Assembly: GCA_964423865.1 (NCBI GenBank)
Contig: CAYRGN010000013.1
Span: 19,309 to 83,308 of the forward strand
Length of the DNA stretch: 64,000 bases
DNA from: Leadbetterella sp964423865
GTDB lineage: Bacteria > Bacteroidota > Bacteroidia > Cytophagales > Spirosomataceae
Reading direction: 5' to 3'
Shown: one piece after another, positions 1-7,799 of the stretch
Position numbering within the stretch: position 1 is the first letter of the stretch
Layout: each line of letters begins with the position of its first letter
The notes under the pieces: model-generated
Told to the model about the DNA's origin: nothing
Databases searched by the model: none
What the model saw: only the letters and a program-made list of their open reading frames with translations
Made by a program: the position numbers and the translations under genes

Positions 1-899
1 CCCGGATCCCAGCCTATGGTTTTGTACCCTAACTTCTCCACATACCCGGTGATTTCGGACATAAAGTCGGGGTTGGTGATCTTCACCTCGTCGCCCCCTA
101 TGTGCAGATAAGGCAGACCCGGATAGGTCACCGAAAACTCCCTGAGCAGCTCCTTGATATGCGCAATGCCGGCTTCCGACTGCATATTTACTCCAAAATA
201 CCGCTCAAAAGCCTTACTATGGCCCGGCATGTCGATTTCCGGTAAAAACAAAATATGCCTCTCCTCACAAAACCGGATCAGTTCCCGGAATTCCGCTTCG
301 GTATAGAATTTTCCCGCCCAGCGGGTCATATTGTCTGCCGCCGTGAGTCCGGGATGCGCCCGGCTTTCCAGCCTCCAGGCAATGTCTTCCGTAAAATGAA
401 AATGGAATACATTCAATTTATAACGGGCCATCACCTCGATCTGCTCTTTCAGCATATCCAGGGGTTGATAGTTCCGGCCTACATCCACCAGGAATCCCCG
501 CCAGGAAAATGCGGGTGCATCCCGGATTTCCCCGTAGGGTACCCGCTTGCCCGAAAACTGCCTCAGGGTCTGGAGTCCGTAAAAAATACCGGACGCCCCG
601 GAGGCCGTCACCGTAATGCCCTCTTTACCCGTTTCCAGGGTGTACGCTTCCGCTTCCATTCCTTCGGTCAGCTTCAGACGAAGAAACAGACCCTGCCCTT
701 CCGGAATACCCTTTTCTGCCAGGATAACCCGTGCAAGACGATACTCCCTGTCCAGACGGACGTCTCCCTCCTCCAGGCGAACACCCCCGCTGAGGTCCAG
801 CATTTCATCCGACAGGCGCACTTCCCTGGGATACGGAATCAGGCTTTCCTGAGCCTGCAACCCACCGAACAAAAAAAGTAAAATGAATATTCCTCTCAT
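1..899 (-). CDS. Beta-N-acetylhexosaminidase, GH20 (partial, cut by left edge)
   Basis: The gene runs off the left edge; about 299 N-terminal residues are visible. A short hydrophobic signal peptide (MRGIFILLFLFGGLQAQ) is followed by a GH20b-like N-terminal domain and then the start of the TIM-barrel catalytic domain. The family motif HIGGDE is present, with the Asp/Glu pair at about residues 270-271 (polarizing Asp and acid/base Glu in GH20 enzymes). The family removes terminal GlcNAc or GalNAc from glycans, probably in the periplasm or at the cell surface. It is the last visible gene of the minus-strand sialic acid locus, which fits trimming of host-type glycans after sialic acid is removed. 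The start is the only good ATG after the upstream intergenic repeat. Confidence 0.9.
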   Translation of the reverse strand, partial: MRGIFILLFLFGGLQAQESLIPYPREVRLSDEMLDLSGGVRLEEGDVRLDREYRLARVILAEKGIPEGQGLFLRLKLTEGMEAEAYTLETGKEGITVTASGASGIFYGLQTLRQFSGKRVPYGEIRDAPAFSWRGFLVDVGRNYQPLDMLKEQIEVMARYKLNVFHFHFTEDIAWRLESRAHPGLTAADNMTRWAGKFYTEAEFRELIRFCEERHILFLPEIDMPGHSKAFERYFGVNMQSEAGIAHIKELLREFSVTYPGLPYLHIGGDEVKITNPDFMSEITGYVEKLGYKTIGWDP

Positions 900-910
900 G
901 AGTACTAAAT

Positions 911-1004
911 TTAGCTGTTAGATGTTAGATATTAGAAAACTGGTGTGCCGCGCGGCTCAAAGCTCACAGCTCATTGCTCACAGCTAATGTCTAATATCTA
1001 ACAC
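911..1004. repeat. Inverted pair of heptamer arrays
   Basis: On the plus strand the left arm (911-938) reads TTAGCTG TTAGATG TTAGATA TTAGAAA. The right arm (956-1004) reads CTCAAAG CTCACAG CTCATTG CTCACAG CTAATGT CTAATAT CTAACAC. TGTTAGATATTAG at 923-935 is a perfect 13-bp inverted match of 991-1003. The stop codon of the epimerase gene (991-993) lies inside the right array. A GC-rich core of about 17 bases separates the arms. Confidence 0.8.
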
Positions 1005-2175
1005 CCTCCCCCAAAAACCGGTTTAAAATGGTCATGCAATACCACTCCTGGCGAGGCAGGTGAAAGGGTCCTTTGAACATATTGCCCTTCGCCGTTTGTG
1101 CCACGCGCCCGTCGCGGTGGAGATACCCGAACCATTCTCCCTGCTCCTTATCGTGAAAATGGCCGTAGGCATAATCGTGAATCTGGCGATGCATCTCCCG
1201 GTACTTCTCCTTTCCGGTCACCAGGTAAGCCAGGAGCGTAGCGATAATGGCCTCGTTCTGGGGCCACCAGAATTTCATATCCTGCCAGTATTCCTGCACC
1301 GGCTTATCGTACACATCACGAAAATACAAAATCCCCCCGTGTTCCTTATCCCAGCCCCTTTCCCACATATAATCCAGCATACGACAACCCAGGTGAATCA
1401 ATTTCGGATCCCGGTTTCTATGCAGCGCTTCGTGCAGGATGAACCACGCACCTTCTATGGCATGGCCGGGGTTCAGCGTTCTTCCGTCGATATGGTCTAT
1501 GATGCTGCCGTCAGGTGCTACCTGCTCCATCACACAGCGGATATCGTCTTTCACAAAATAGGTTTCGATCTCTTCAATCCAGGCGCCAATGGCTGCGTCG
1601 CAGCGTGGATCGCCCAGCGTTTCCCTTAACTGCTGGGCCGTATTCATCATGATCATGGGTACGCCTATGCCTCTCGAAGGGCGCGTACTTTCAAACTTGG
1701 GCGTAATCTTACGCTCTCCGCAAGCATATTCCAGGCAAACGCCAAACATGCGGCGGGCCAGCGCTTCCGCTTCTGCATCGCCCGATGCCCGCGCATAGGC
1801 CGCACAGGCAATGACCATAAAGGTTTCGGAGAAAAAATACCGCCGCATCCGGATCGGGTTTCCCTCCCGGTCTACGTGAAAATACATCTTTCCATCCTTG
1901 TCAAAACACTTGTCGCGGAGGAACTCATACCCCAACCGCGCGCCTTCCAGCCATTCGGGTCGCTTTTCTACCGTAGTATAGAGGGTGGCCAGCAGCCAGC
2001 AGGCCCGGCCCTGTATCCACACGGCCTTGTCGGTATCCAACAGGCTGCCGTCGGCATCCCGCATCAGCAGGTAACCCCCATTCTCCTCATCGTAGGAGCG
2101 GGGAAACCAGAAGGGGACGGTGTCTTCCAGGAGTTGCTTTTTGTAAAAATCACGAAGTGACCTCAGGTATTCCAT
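991..2175 (-). CDS. N-acylglucosamine 2-epimerase (AGE/RnBP family)
   Basis: The 394-residue protein has the length and pattern of the AGE family, an (alpha/alpha)6 barrel that interconverts ManNAc and GlcNAc. Visible family signatures include NPGHAIEGAW near the middle, FWWPQNEAI, GEWFGYLHRDG and the C-terminal KGPFHLPRQEWYC, carrying the histidines used in epimerization. There is no signal peptide, so it acts in the cytoplasm. It would convert ManNAc released by the lyase encoded upstream into GlcNAc. It starts 3 bases after the esterase stop, so the two are almost certainly co-transcribed. Cellobiose 2-epimerases are related, but the context favours AGE. Confidence 0.9.
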   Translation of the reverse strand: MEYLRSLRDFYKKQLLEDTVPFWFPRSYDEENGGYLLMRDADGSLLDTDKAVWIQGRACWLLATLYTTVEKRPEWLEGARLGYEFLRDKCFDKDGKMYFHVDREGNPIRMRRYFFSETFMVIACAAYARASGDAEAEALARRMFGVCLEYACGERKITPKFESTRPSRGIGVPMIMMNTAQQLRETLGDPRCDAAIGAWIEEIETYFVKDDIRCVMEQVAPDGSIIDHIDGRTLNPGHAIEGAWFILHEALHRNRDPKLIHLGCRMLDYMWERGWDKEHGGILYFRDVYDKPVQEYWQDMKFWWPQNEAIIATLLAYLVTGKEKYREMHRQIHDYAYGHFHDKEQGEWFGYLHRDGRVAQTAKGNMFKGPFHLPRQEWYCMTILNRFLGEGVRY

Positions 2176-2178
2176 ACA

Positions 2179-4248
2179 TCAGTTTAAAATTATTTGAAAC
2201 GTACTGGCCGGCAAATGCGCCGCGTTCACCAGGTTGCCATCGCTCACGGGTTCCCACCCGTACACCAGAGAAACCGCCTCAGGAAGCGCGATGATCCGCA
2301 CTTTCCCGTTCACGATACGGGCTTGGGCCTCCACCTTGCGGCCGTCGCGCGTAAAAAAAGTAAAACCGCGAAGGGCCGTCCCGTCTGCCGCGGCCAGTCC
2401 TTCTCCGTACCGGAAACTCAGCTCCAAAGCCTCGTTTTTCCGGGTATATCCGGAAAACAAAGGACCGGAAGGCAGCACTTTTCTCCCGTACACCCGGTTC
2501 AGGGCCCACAGCGCCAGGCGCTCTCCCACCACAATTTTCTCCCGGGGGTGTACATCCCGCGGGTCTCCGATATCCGAAGTCACCGCCATGCCCGCGTTTT
2601 CCACCTGCTCCAAAAGCCGTCTTTGGGTATCCCGGAAATAGGGCCAGGAGGGGCGCTCTATGCTCGACAGCTGAACATACAGAAAAGGGAAATCCTGCTT
2701 CCATTCTCTCCTCCATTCCTGCACAAAATACGGAAACAATTCGGCATACAGTTCCGCGTTCTCCGCATCGCTTTCACCCTGGTACCAAAGTACTCCTTTC
2801 AGGGGGAAAGGCAGCAGGGACCGCACCCCCGCTTCAAAAATATAGGCGGGCGCGTAGGTATGTTGCTGAAAAGGGGAATCTGTCAGCTGAAGATTCTGAC
2901 CGGCGCGCTCCCGGCACCAGGCCATGAGGTAATCGGATTTCCGCCAGGGGTGGAGGGCCTGCACAAAGCGGGTGTCGGCTTCGAGTGACCCTCTGGGCAA
3001 CCAGGCCATCTGGGGCGATCCGCCCACTGAAAGGTCAATGACGCCTACCGGCACGCCCTGGTCTTTGGCCACCTCATGGGCAAAAGCGTAGGCCACGGCC
3101 GAGAAGGCGGCCGCATGTTCTACGGTATTTTCTTCCCATTGGCCCGAAAAAAAGTCAAGTGCGTTGGCTTTCTCTAAAGCCAGGGAATCCCAGACCTGCG
3201 CGTCGGTGCGGGCGTACGGCTCCATCCTTAGCAGGCGAATGGCCGGTCCCGCCGCCCGGGCCAGGCTGTCGCCCCGGAAAGCGTCACGCAGCCGGAATTC
3301 CATATTCGACTGTCCCGCAGCCAGCCATACATCGCCTACCAGCACATTCCGGAAAGTGACGTTTTGGTCCTCGTTTTCTACTTTCAAAACCCGCGGCCGG
3401 AAATCAGCCTCAGGGGCGGGGAAGCTGACTTCCCACGCCCCGTTACGGCCGCTATAGGTATATTGAGTTTTATTTTCCCAGGTGACGGTTACGCGGGTGC
3501 CGGCATTGGCCCGGCCCCATACTTGCAAAGGTTTCCCTCTTTGCACCACCATGTTTTCGGTAAATACCGGTGCCAGTTGCAGCCCGCCGAAGTCGCCGGT
3601 AAGATGCCGTTTCACGATGCTGGCAATGTTCGACGCGCCGCGGGCGTTGGGATGCAAGGTAGGCGCATCAGTAAACAGATCCGGCCGGTTATGCAGGGCC
3701 GAAAAAAAATCAATCACCTTCAGGCCCCGCACTTCCGCCACCCGGCCAATCAGCTCCTGTACCTGGTGATACCATGAAAATGTACTGGATGAAAACCGGG
3801 GATGTCCCGTAAAAACAGGAGTCATGGTGCATACCCAAATGTCAAGTTGGGGATTAGTAGCTTTAAGGGTATCAATCAACCATAGATAATCCCGTATAAA
3901 TTCATCCCGGTAATGCGGGAAATTTCTTGGATCCGTATCATTCAGGCCCAGGTGAATCACCGCTATATCGGCCCGTAAAGCCAGGGCGCGGGTGAGTTTC
4001 TCCGTTCGGGCGTAGGGGTTATGCCCCTTTCGTAAAACCGTGGCGCCGCTGTGTCCGAAATTGCCTACCTCGTAGGCGTCACCCAGTAAACTTTGCAAGA
4101 CCGAAGGGTAGGATTCTCCTGTTTTCAGACCCAGCCCTTCTGTCACCGAATCACCTATAGCCGCCACCCGTACTTTGCCCTGGGCATAAAGGGCCAGAGT
4201 ACTGAAAAGTAGCACCAAAAAGAGGAAATATGTTCGAGAACTTTTCAT
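2179..4248 (-). CDS. Sialate O-acetylesterase with two SGNH-type hydrolase domains
   Basis: The 689-residue protein has a signal peptide (about residues 1-22) and two hydrolase modules. The first is a GDSL/SGNH lipase-like domain with GDSVTEG (Ser34), GLND (Asn103) and DAPTLHP (Asp194/His199). The second is a SASA-type sialate O-acetylesterase domain beginning with AAGQSNMEF (Ser314), followed by LWYQGESDAEN and a late DVHP His motif. Such enzymes remove O-acetyl groups from acetylated sialic acids so that the lyase can use them. The signal peptide places it in the periplasm. Having two complete Ser/His-type sites in one chain suggests two acetyl positions or two substrates, which is inference. 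Confidence 0.88.
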   Translation of the reverse strand: MKSSRTYFLFLVLLFSTLALYAQGKVRVAAIGDSVTEGLGLKTGESYPSVLQSLLGDAYEVGNFGHSGATVLRKGHNPYARTEKLTRALALRADIAVIHLGLNDTDPRNFPHYRDEFIRDYLWLIDTLKATNPQLDIWVCTMTPVFTGHPRFSSSTFSWYHQVQELIGRVAEVRGLKVIDFFSALHNRPDLFTDAPTLHPNARGASNIASIVKRHLTGDFGGLQLAPVFTENMVVQRGKPLQVWGRANAGTRVTVTWENKTQYTYSGRNGAWEVSFPAPEADFRPRVLKVENEDQNVTFRNVLVGDVWLAAGQSNMEFRLRDAFRGDSLARAAGPAIRLLRMEPYARTDAQVWDSLALEKANALDFFSGQWEENTVEHAAAFSAVAYAFAHEVAKDQGVPVGVIDLSVGGSPQMAWLPRGSLEADTRFVQALHPWRKSDYLMAWCRERAGQNLQLTDSPFQQHTYAPAYIFEAGVRSLLPFPLKGVLWYQGESDAENAELYAELFPYFVQEWRREWKQDFPFLYVQLSSIERPSWPYFRDTQRRLLEQVENAGMAVTSDIGDPRDVHPREKIVVGERLALWALNRVYGRKVLPSGPLFSGYTRKNEALELSFRYGEGLAAADGTALRGFTFFTRDGRKVEAQARIVNGKVRIIALPEAVSLVYGWEPVSDGNLVNAAHLPASTFQIILN

Positions 4249-4296
4249 TTTTTAAAATTTCAACCCAACGGCCAACCGCCTGCATTACCTGTTCTT

Positions 4297-4387
4297 CTCA
4301 AAGCTCAAAGCTCATTGCTCAACGCTCATTGCTCATTGCTCAAAGCTCATTGCTCAAAGCTCATTGCTCAAAGCTCATTGCTCACAG
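4297..4387. repeat. Thirteen-unit heptamer array
   Basis: Thirteen contiguous 7-bp units fit CTCAnnG (CTCAAAG, CTCATTG, CTCAACG, CTCACAG); a fourteenth partial unit holds the stop codon of the MFS gene (4389-4391). On the minus (coding) strand each unit reads TGAGCnn. Because 7 is not a multiple of 3, TGA falls in all three frames. It fills most of the gap between the MFS gene and the esterase gene. Confidence 0.9.
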
Positions 4388-4388
4388 C

Positions 4389-5621
4389 TCACCTGCCCTC
4401 ATAATCAATCACTTTCGGCCGGAGTACCATCAGCTGCAAAATCAGCGCCGCGGCCACCATCACCGCCAGCATGGAAAACCCGGATCCGAAATGCCCCTCA
4501 TCTTTAAAACGACCCAGCACCTGGGTCACCAGGGCGCCCGCGAAAACCCCCGCCATGTTCATGAAACCGTAGGCAGTGGCCCTCAGGCGGGAAGGAATAA
4601 ACTGGCAGAGAATCGGCATATTATTCGCGTCAAACATCCCGAATCCTACCCCGAACAAGACAGCCGACCCTACTACCGTCAGGAAAGTATCGCCCATACC
4701 CAGCAGAAAAAGAGAAGGAATGGTGAGGCCCAGTCCTATCGCGCTCGTAAAAACCCTTCCTCTCACATTCTTCAGCACCCAGCGGTCACTCAGGAGACCG
4801 CCAATGATCACCCCAACGAAGGAAGAAGCCGCAATGGTAATGGTAGATAAAGGGCCCGCCTCTGCCATGGGAATACCCAGGCTGTCGGCAAAAAGGGTAG
4901 GCAACCAGTTTTTGGTAGCCCAGCCTGGTAGACTGGGCGCCGCGAAATAAAACAAAATCACCCAGAAAGCCGTCATGGAAAACAAGGTAGACAGCCCTTT
5001 GAGAAAAGGTATTTTCACCACTCCCCCTTTCTGCTCTCCTATATTTTCCGGGTGCTTTTCGTGCAGCAAAAAAGCCAGGATCACCGAATATACAATACCC
5101 GTAATACCGAACCAGTGAAAAGTGGTATGCCAACCGTACTGGTGAGCTACTGTGGCCCCGAAACCACCCAACGCCTGCCCCATATACAGACCGGTCATGT
5201 GAATACCGATGGCGAGAGAACGGGTTTTCCCGGTATGGTAGTCGGCAATCATGGCCAGGGCCGCCGGTATATACAAGGCTTCGCTCACGCCCATCACAGC
5301 GCGCAATACCAGCAACTGGTTGTAATTCTGGGCCACACCCATACCGTACGTCACTGCTGACCATACAAAAAGGCTGATTACAATCAGCCACTTGCGGTTC
5401 ACGCGGTCGGCCACTACCCCGGCTACCGGACTCATAAACCCGTATATATACAGGAAAATGGCCATCAGTACCCCAAAGGCTTCGGCTTTTTGCAGCTCCA
5501 CTATATCCAGCTGCATGGCTTCCCGCATGGTCGACAGCATCTGCCGGTCAAGATAATTCAGCAGGGCTACCACCCACAGCAGGCCTACCACTACCCAAGG
5601 GTAAAATTTACGGTTTCTCAT
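4389..5621 (-). CDS. MFS transporter, probably for sialic acid (NanT-like)
   Basis: The 410-residue protein has about 12 hydrophobic segments and the cytoplasmic-loop pattern DRVNRKW of the major facilitator superfamily. It is close in form to the ACS (anion:cation symporter)/hexuronate subgroup. Lying between the mutarotase and the sialate esterase of the same minus-strand cluster, it most likely carries N-acetylneuraminate across the inner membrane; the substrate is inferred from position only. Thirty-four bases separate it from the mutarotase gene. A heptamer repeat array begins at its stop codon and may reduce readthrough to the genes behind it. Confidence 0.82.
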   Translation of the reverse strand: MRNRKFYPWVVVGLLWVVALLNYLDRQMLSTMREAMQLDIVELQKAEAFGVLMAIFLYIYGFMSPVAGVVADRVNRKWLIVISLFVWSAVTYGMGVAQNYNQLLVLRAVMGVSEALYIPAALAMIADYHTGKTRSLAIGIHMTGLYMGQALGGFGATVAHQYGWHTTFHWFGITGIVYSVILAFLLHEKHPENIGEQKGGVVKIPFLKGLSTLFSMTAFWVILFYFAAPSLPGWATKNWLPTLFADSLGIPMAEAGPLSTITIAASSFVGVIIGGLLSDRWVLKNVRGRVFTSAIGLGLTIPSLFLLGMGDTFLTVVGSAVLFGVGFGMFDANNMPILCQFIPSRLRATAYGFMNMAGVFAGALVTQVLGRFKDEGHFGSGFSMLAVMVAAALILQLMVLRPKVIDYEGR

Positions 5622-5655
5622 CGGTATACATTTTAACTTTCAGGCAGGGAAGCGG

Positions 5656-6765
5656 TCAAAATTTCCCCACCAAAATCTGCGCGGTCCTCACCCCCGCCCT
5701 CACCTCCCCGCTGGGGATAATGACGCGGTCTTTGTAAGCCAGGGCCGTGGTGGTCACCGGACTCTCGCCCGAAACCGGAGTCACTTCCACCCAATTTTCC
5801 TTTTTAAAATCGTATTTCCGGCATACCCTGGAAAATCCGGGATGTCCACCCTGCACCTCCGCCTTTATGGCTTCCAGTTTCTTTCGTAACCCGGCATCTT
5901 TCGTACGGGCAATTTGCAGGAGCAGCTCTTCTACCCGGTGAAAGGTTTCCCCCGTATCTCCTCCAAAAAGAAGCAAGTTCCCTTCCCGGTCAAGCAGCCC
6001 GGTTCCTGCCGCCGAAGCCTTGGGGAGGGTAGCCACCTGCCGAATATCTTCTGAATGCAAATCAAGCTCCAGCACGCGGTCATAAAGCGTACTTACGACA
6101 TCTTCATTCCGTTTTCTCCCTCCAGCAATGTAGATTTTACGATTCCCATCTGAAACTACTACGGCATGAGATACCGGGTAGGGTAAACGGTATGAGGTCT
6201 CTTGCCATTGGGGTGCGTCCCCGGAAAAATCATATTTATAGATCCGGTCAGAAACCGAAATTTTGTTTTCTCCCCCGATAAAATACAATTTATCATCGGC
6301 ATAAACCAAGCCTCCGTTAGTCAGTGGAACCGGCAAAGAAGGAAGTACCTCTACCATTAAGCTGTCGCCTTCTAAGCGAATCTTACTTACCTGACTCACC
6401 GGTCCCTCGCTGTTCTCCCCACCCGCTACGTAAAGCGCCCCACCGGCCGAGCAATTGCCCGGATAGGATGCCAGCCCCTCTAATGTCTGTGTGCGAATTA
6501 GCTCCAGGCCGTCTTCCTCTATAACGTAAATATAGGCCTCTGTAGCATAGTGTTTTTTCCCTCCTTCCCAGGGCATTTTATCCGGAAAATTGGCCCCTCC
6601 GCCTACAATCAGGCGGTCGCCGATAATCCCCGTCACCGGTCCGGCCAGCCCCCGGTGCGCCGTACCGTTTTCCCCGGCCGGCAACGCAGAAGAACTATCC
6701 CACCGGAGCTCATGCCCGGAGCTGCATGCTGAAATTAACAGGATCATAGGTATCCAGGGTCTCAT
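5656..6765 (-). CDS. Cyclically permuted mutarotase (NanM-like kelch lipoprotein)
   Basis: The 369-residue protein carries kelch-type repeats, seen as recurring IYIAGG, LYFIGGENK and LLLFGGDTG blades, forming a beta-propeller like NanM. A short signal ending LLISACSSG contains a lipobox, so it is probably a lipoprotein facing the periplasm. NanM enzymes speed conversion of alpha- to beta-N-acetylneuraminate so the transporter can use it. The start overlaps the end of the upstream lyase gene by 4 bases, which points to translational coupling. Confidence 0.88.
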   Translation of the reverse strand: MRPWIPMILLISACSSGHELRWDSSSALPAGENGTAHRGLAGPVTGIIGDRLIVGGGANFPDKMPWEGGKKHYATEAYIYVIEEDGLELIRTQTLEGLASYPGNCSAGGALYVAGGENSEGPVSQVSKIRLEGDSLMVEVLPSLPVPLTNGGLVYADDKLYFIGGENKISVSDRIYKYDFSGDAPQWQETSYRLPYPVSHAVVVSDGNRKIYIAGGRKRNEDVVSTLYDRVLELDLHSEDIRQVATLPKASAAGTGLLDREGNLLLFGGDTGETFHRVEELLLQIARTKDAGLRKKLEAIKAEVQGGHPGFSRVCRKYDFKKENWVEVTPVSGESPVTTTALAYKDRVIIPSGEVRAGVRTAQILVGKF

Positions 6766-7688
6766 CCCGCGGTAGATTTAAATGAATCAAAGCCCAAACC
6801 GGCCACTTCCTCCGAAAATGCCTGAAAACTTTCTGCGCTCATGTTACTCACCGGCAGACGGAATTCTCCGCAATCTACTCCTACCAGCTTCATATAGGAC
6901 TTCCCGGTGGCTATCCCCCCGTATTTACCCAGGAGGGTGATCATGTCAATCGACTTTTGCTGAAGAGCATTGGCCTCTTCAAACGCACCCCGGTCAAACG
7001 CGTCAATCAGTTCATGATACAGGGACGCCGCGTAATTGTAGGTACTCCCTACCGCTCCCCTTGACCCCAGAATCAGCGCCGACAGCATATTTTCATCTCT
7101 TCCCCACAGCAGGTCGTACTTGCGGTCATTATAATTCAGGCAGGAAAGGAAATCCATGAAATCTTCGTGGGTATATTTGATTCCCCGGAAAGAGGGAATA
7201 AGGCCATCTACTTCTTTCAGGAGGTCAATCATGGCAAAATTTCCCCCGGTAAGTACGGGAATGTGGTAGTAATAGAATGCGGTTTCCGGTGCAGCCGAAG
7301 CTACCTCGGCACAACAAAGGGCCAGCTGCTTCACATTGGCGGGTTTGAAATAGAAAGGGGAGGTAAAAGCAACCGCATCGGCGCCCGCTTCCTGCGCAAT
7401 AGCCGCCAGCTCCTTGCACTCCCTCAGGTTGGTTCCTCCGAGAAACATGATCAGTTGAAAATCCTCGTCTTTGCGGGTCAGTGTAGCCCATTCGTTCAAA
7501 ATCGCTACTTTTTCGTTAAACGTGAGCGAAACTCCCTCGCCTGTCGAACCGCAGATAAAGGCTCCGGTTACCTTATTGTTTTTCAGGAAGGAATAATAGG
7601 TCGGAATTGCCTTTAGATTAATATCCCCGTTCGCATAAAACGGAGTAAAAGGAGCCGCAATTAAACCTTCTATTTTATTTACTAGCAT
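6762..7688 (-). CDS. nanA: N-acetylneuraminate lyase (DapA/NanA superfamily)
   Basis: The 308-residue class I aldolase cleaves N-acetylneuraminate into ManNAc and pyruvate in the cytoplasm. It has the carboxylate-binding GSTGE motif (residues 47-51), a catalytic Tyr in YHIP (about Tyr141) and the Schiff-base lysine in RGIKYTHED (Lys171). Family members also include dihydrodipicolinate synthases, but neighbours encoding a NanM-like mutarotase, a sialate esterase and an AGE epimerase make the lyase the best call. It follows susD after a 111-base gap holding two hairpins. Confidence 0.92.
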   Translation of the reverse strand: MLVNKIEGLIAAPFTPFYANGDINLKAIPTYYSFLKNNKVTGAFICGSTGEGVSLTFNEKVAILNEWATLTRKDEDFQLIMFLGGTNLRECKELAAIAQEAGADAVAFTSPFYFKPANVKQLALCCAEVASAAPETAFYYYHIPVLTGGNFAMIDLLKEVDGLIPSFRGIKYTHEDFMDFLSCLNYNDRKYDLLWGRDENMLSALILGSRGAVGSTYNYAASLYHELIDAFDRGAFEEANALQQKSIDMITLLGKYGGIATGKSYMKLVGVDCGEFRLPVSNMSAESFQAFSEEVAGLGFDSFKSTAG

Positions 7689-7716
7689 GATGGTAAAAAA
7701 TTATGGATCAAAAATC

Positions 7717-7747
7717 CTAAAAAAGCGGTTTTCCCCAAAGGAAAACC
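7717..7747 (-). terminator. Intra-operon hairpin with U-tract
   Basis: GGTTTTCC (7727-7734) pairs perfectly with GGAAAACC (7740-7747) around a 5-base loop. Read on the minus strand it is followed by GCTTTTTT, giving the form of an intrinsic terminator between susD and nanA. It probably works as a partial attenuator, giving more susCD than nan mRNA. Confidence 0.55.
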
Positions 7748-7758
7748 TGTTTTTATAA

Positions 7759-7793
7759 CCCTGGCCCGTGCGTGCCTCATGCACGGGCCAGGG
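7759..7793 (-). terminator. Strong GC-rich hairpin just after susD
   Basis: A 13-bp perfect stem, CCCTGGCCCGTGC (7759-7771) with GCACGGGCCAGGG (7781-7793), has a 9-base loop and begins 6 bases after the susD stop. No U-tract follows directly, so it may protect the susCD mRNA 3' end or help the hairpin downstream of it. Confidence 0.6.
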
Positions 7794-7799
7794 AAACGC

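Noticed and set aside
4230..4850. Plus-strand open frame through the heptamer array
   Set aside because: It is open only because the CTCAnnG word lacks stops on that strand; it runs antisense into the MFS gene.
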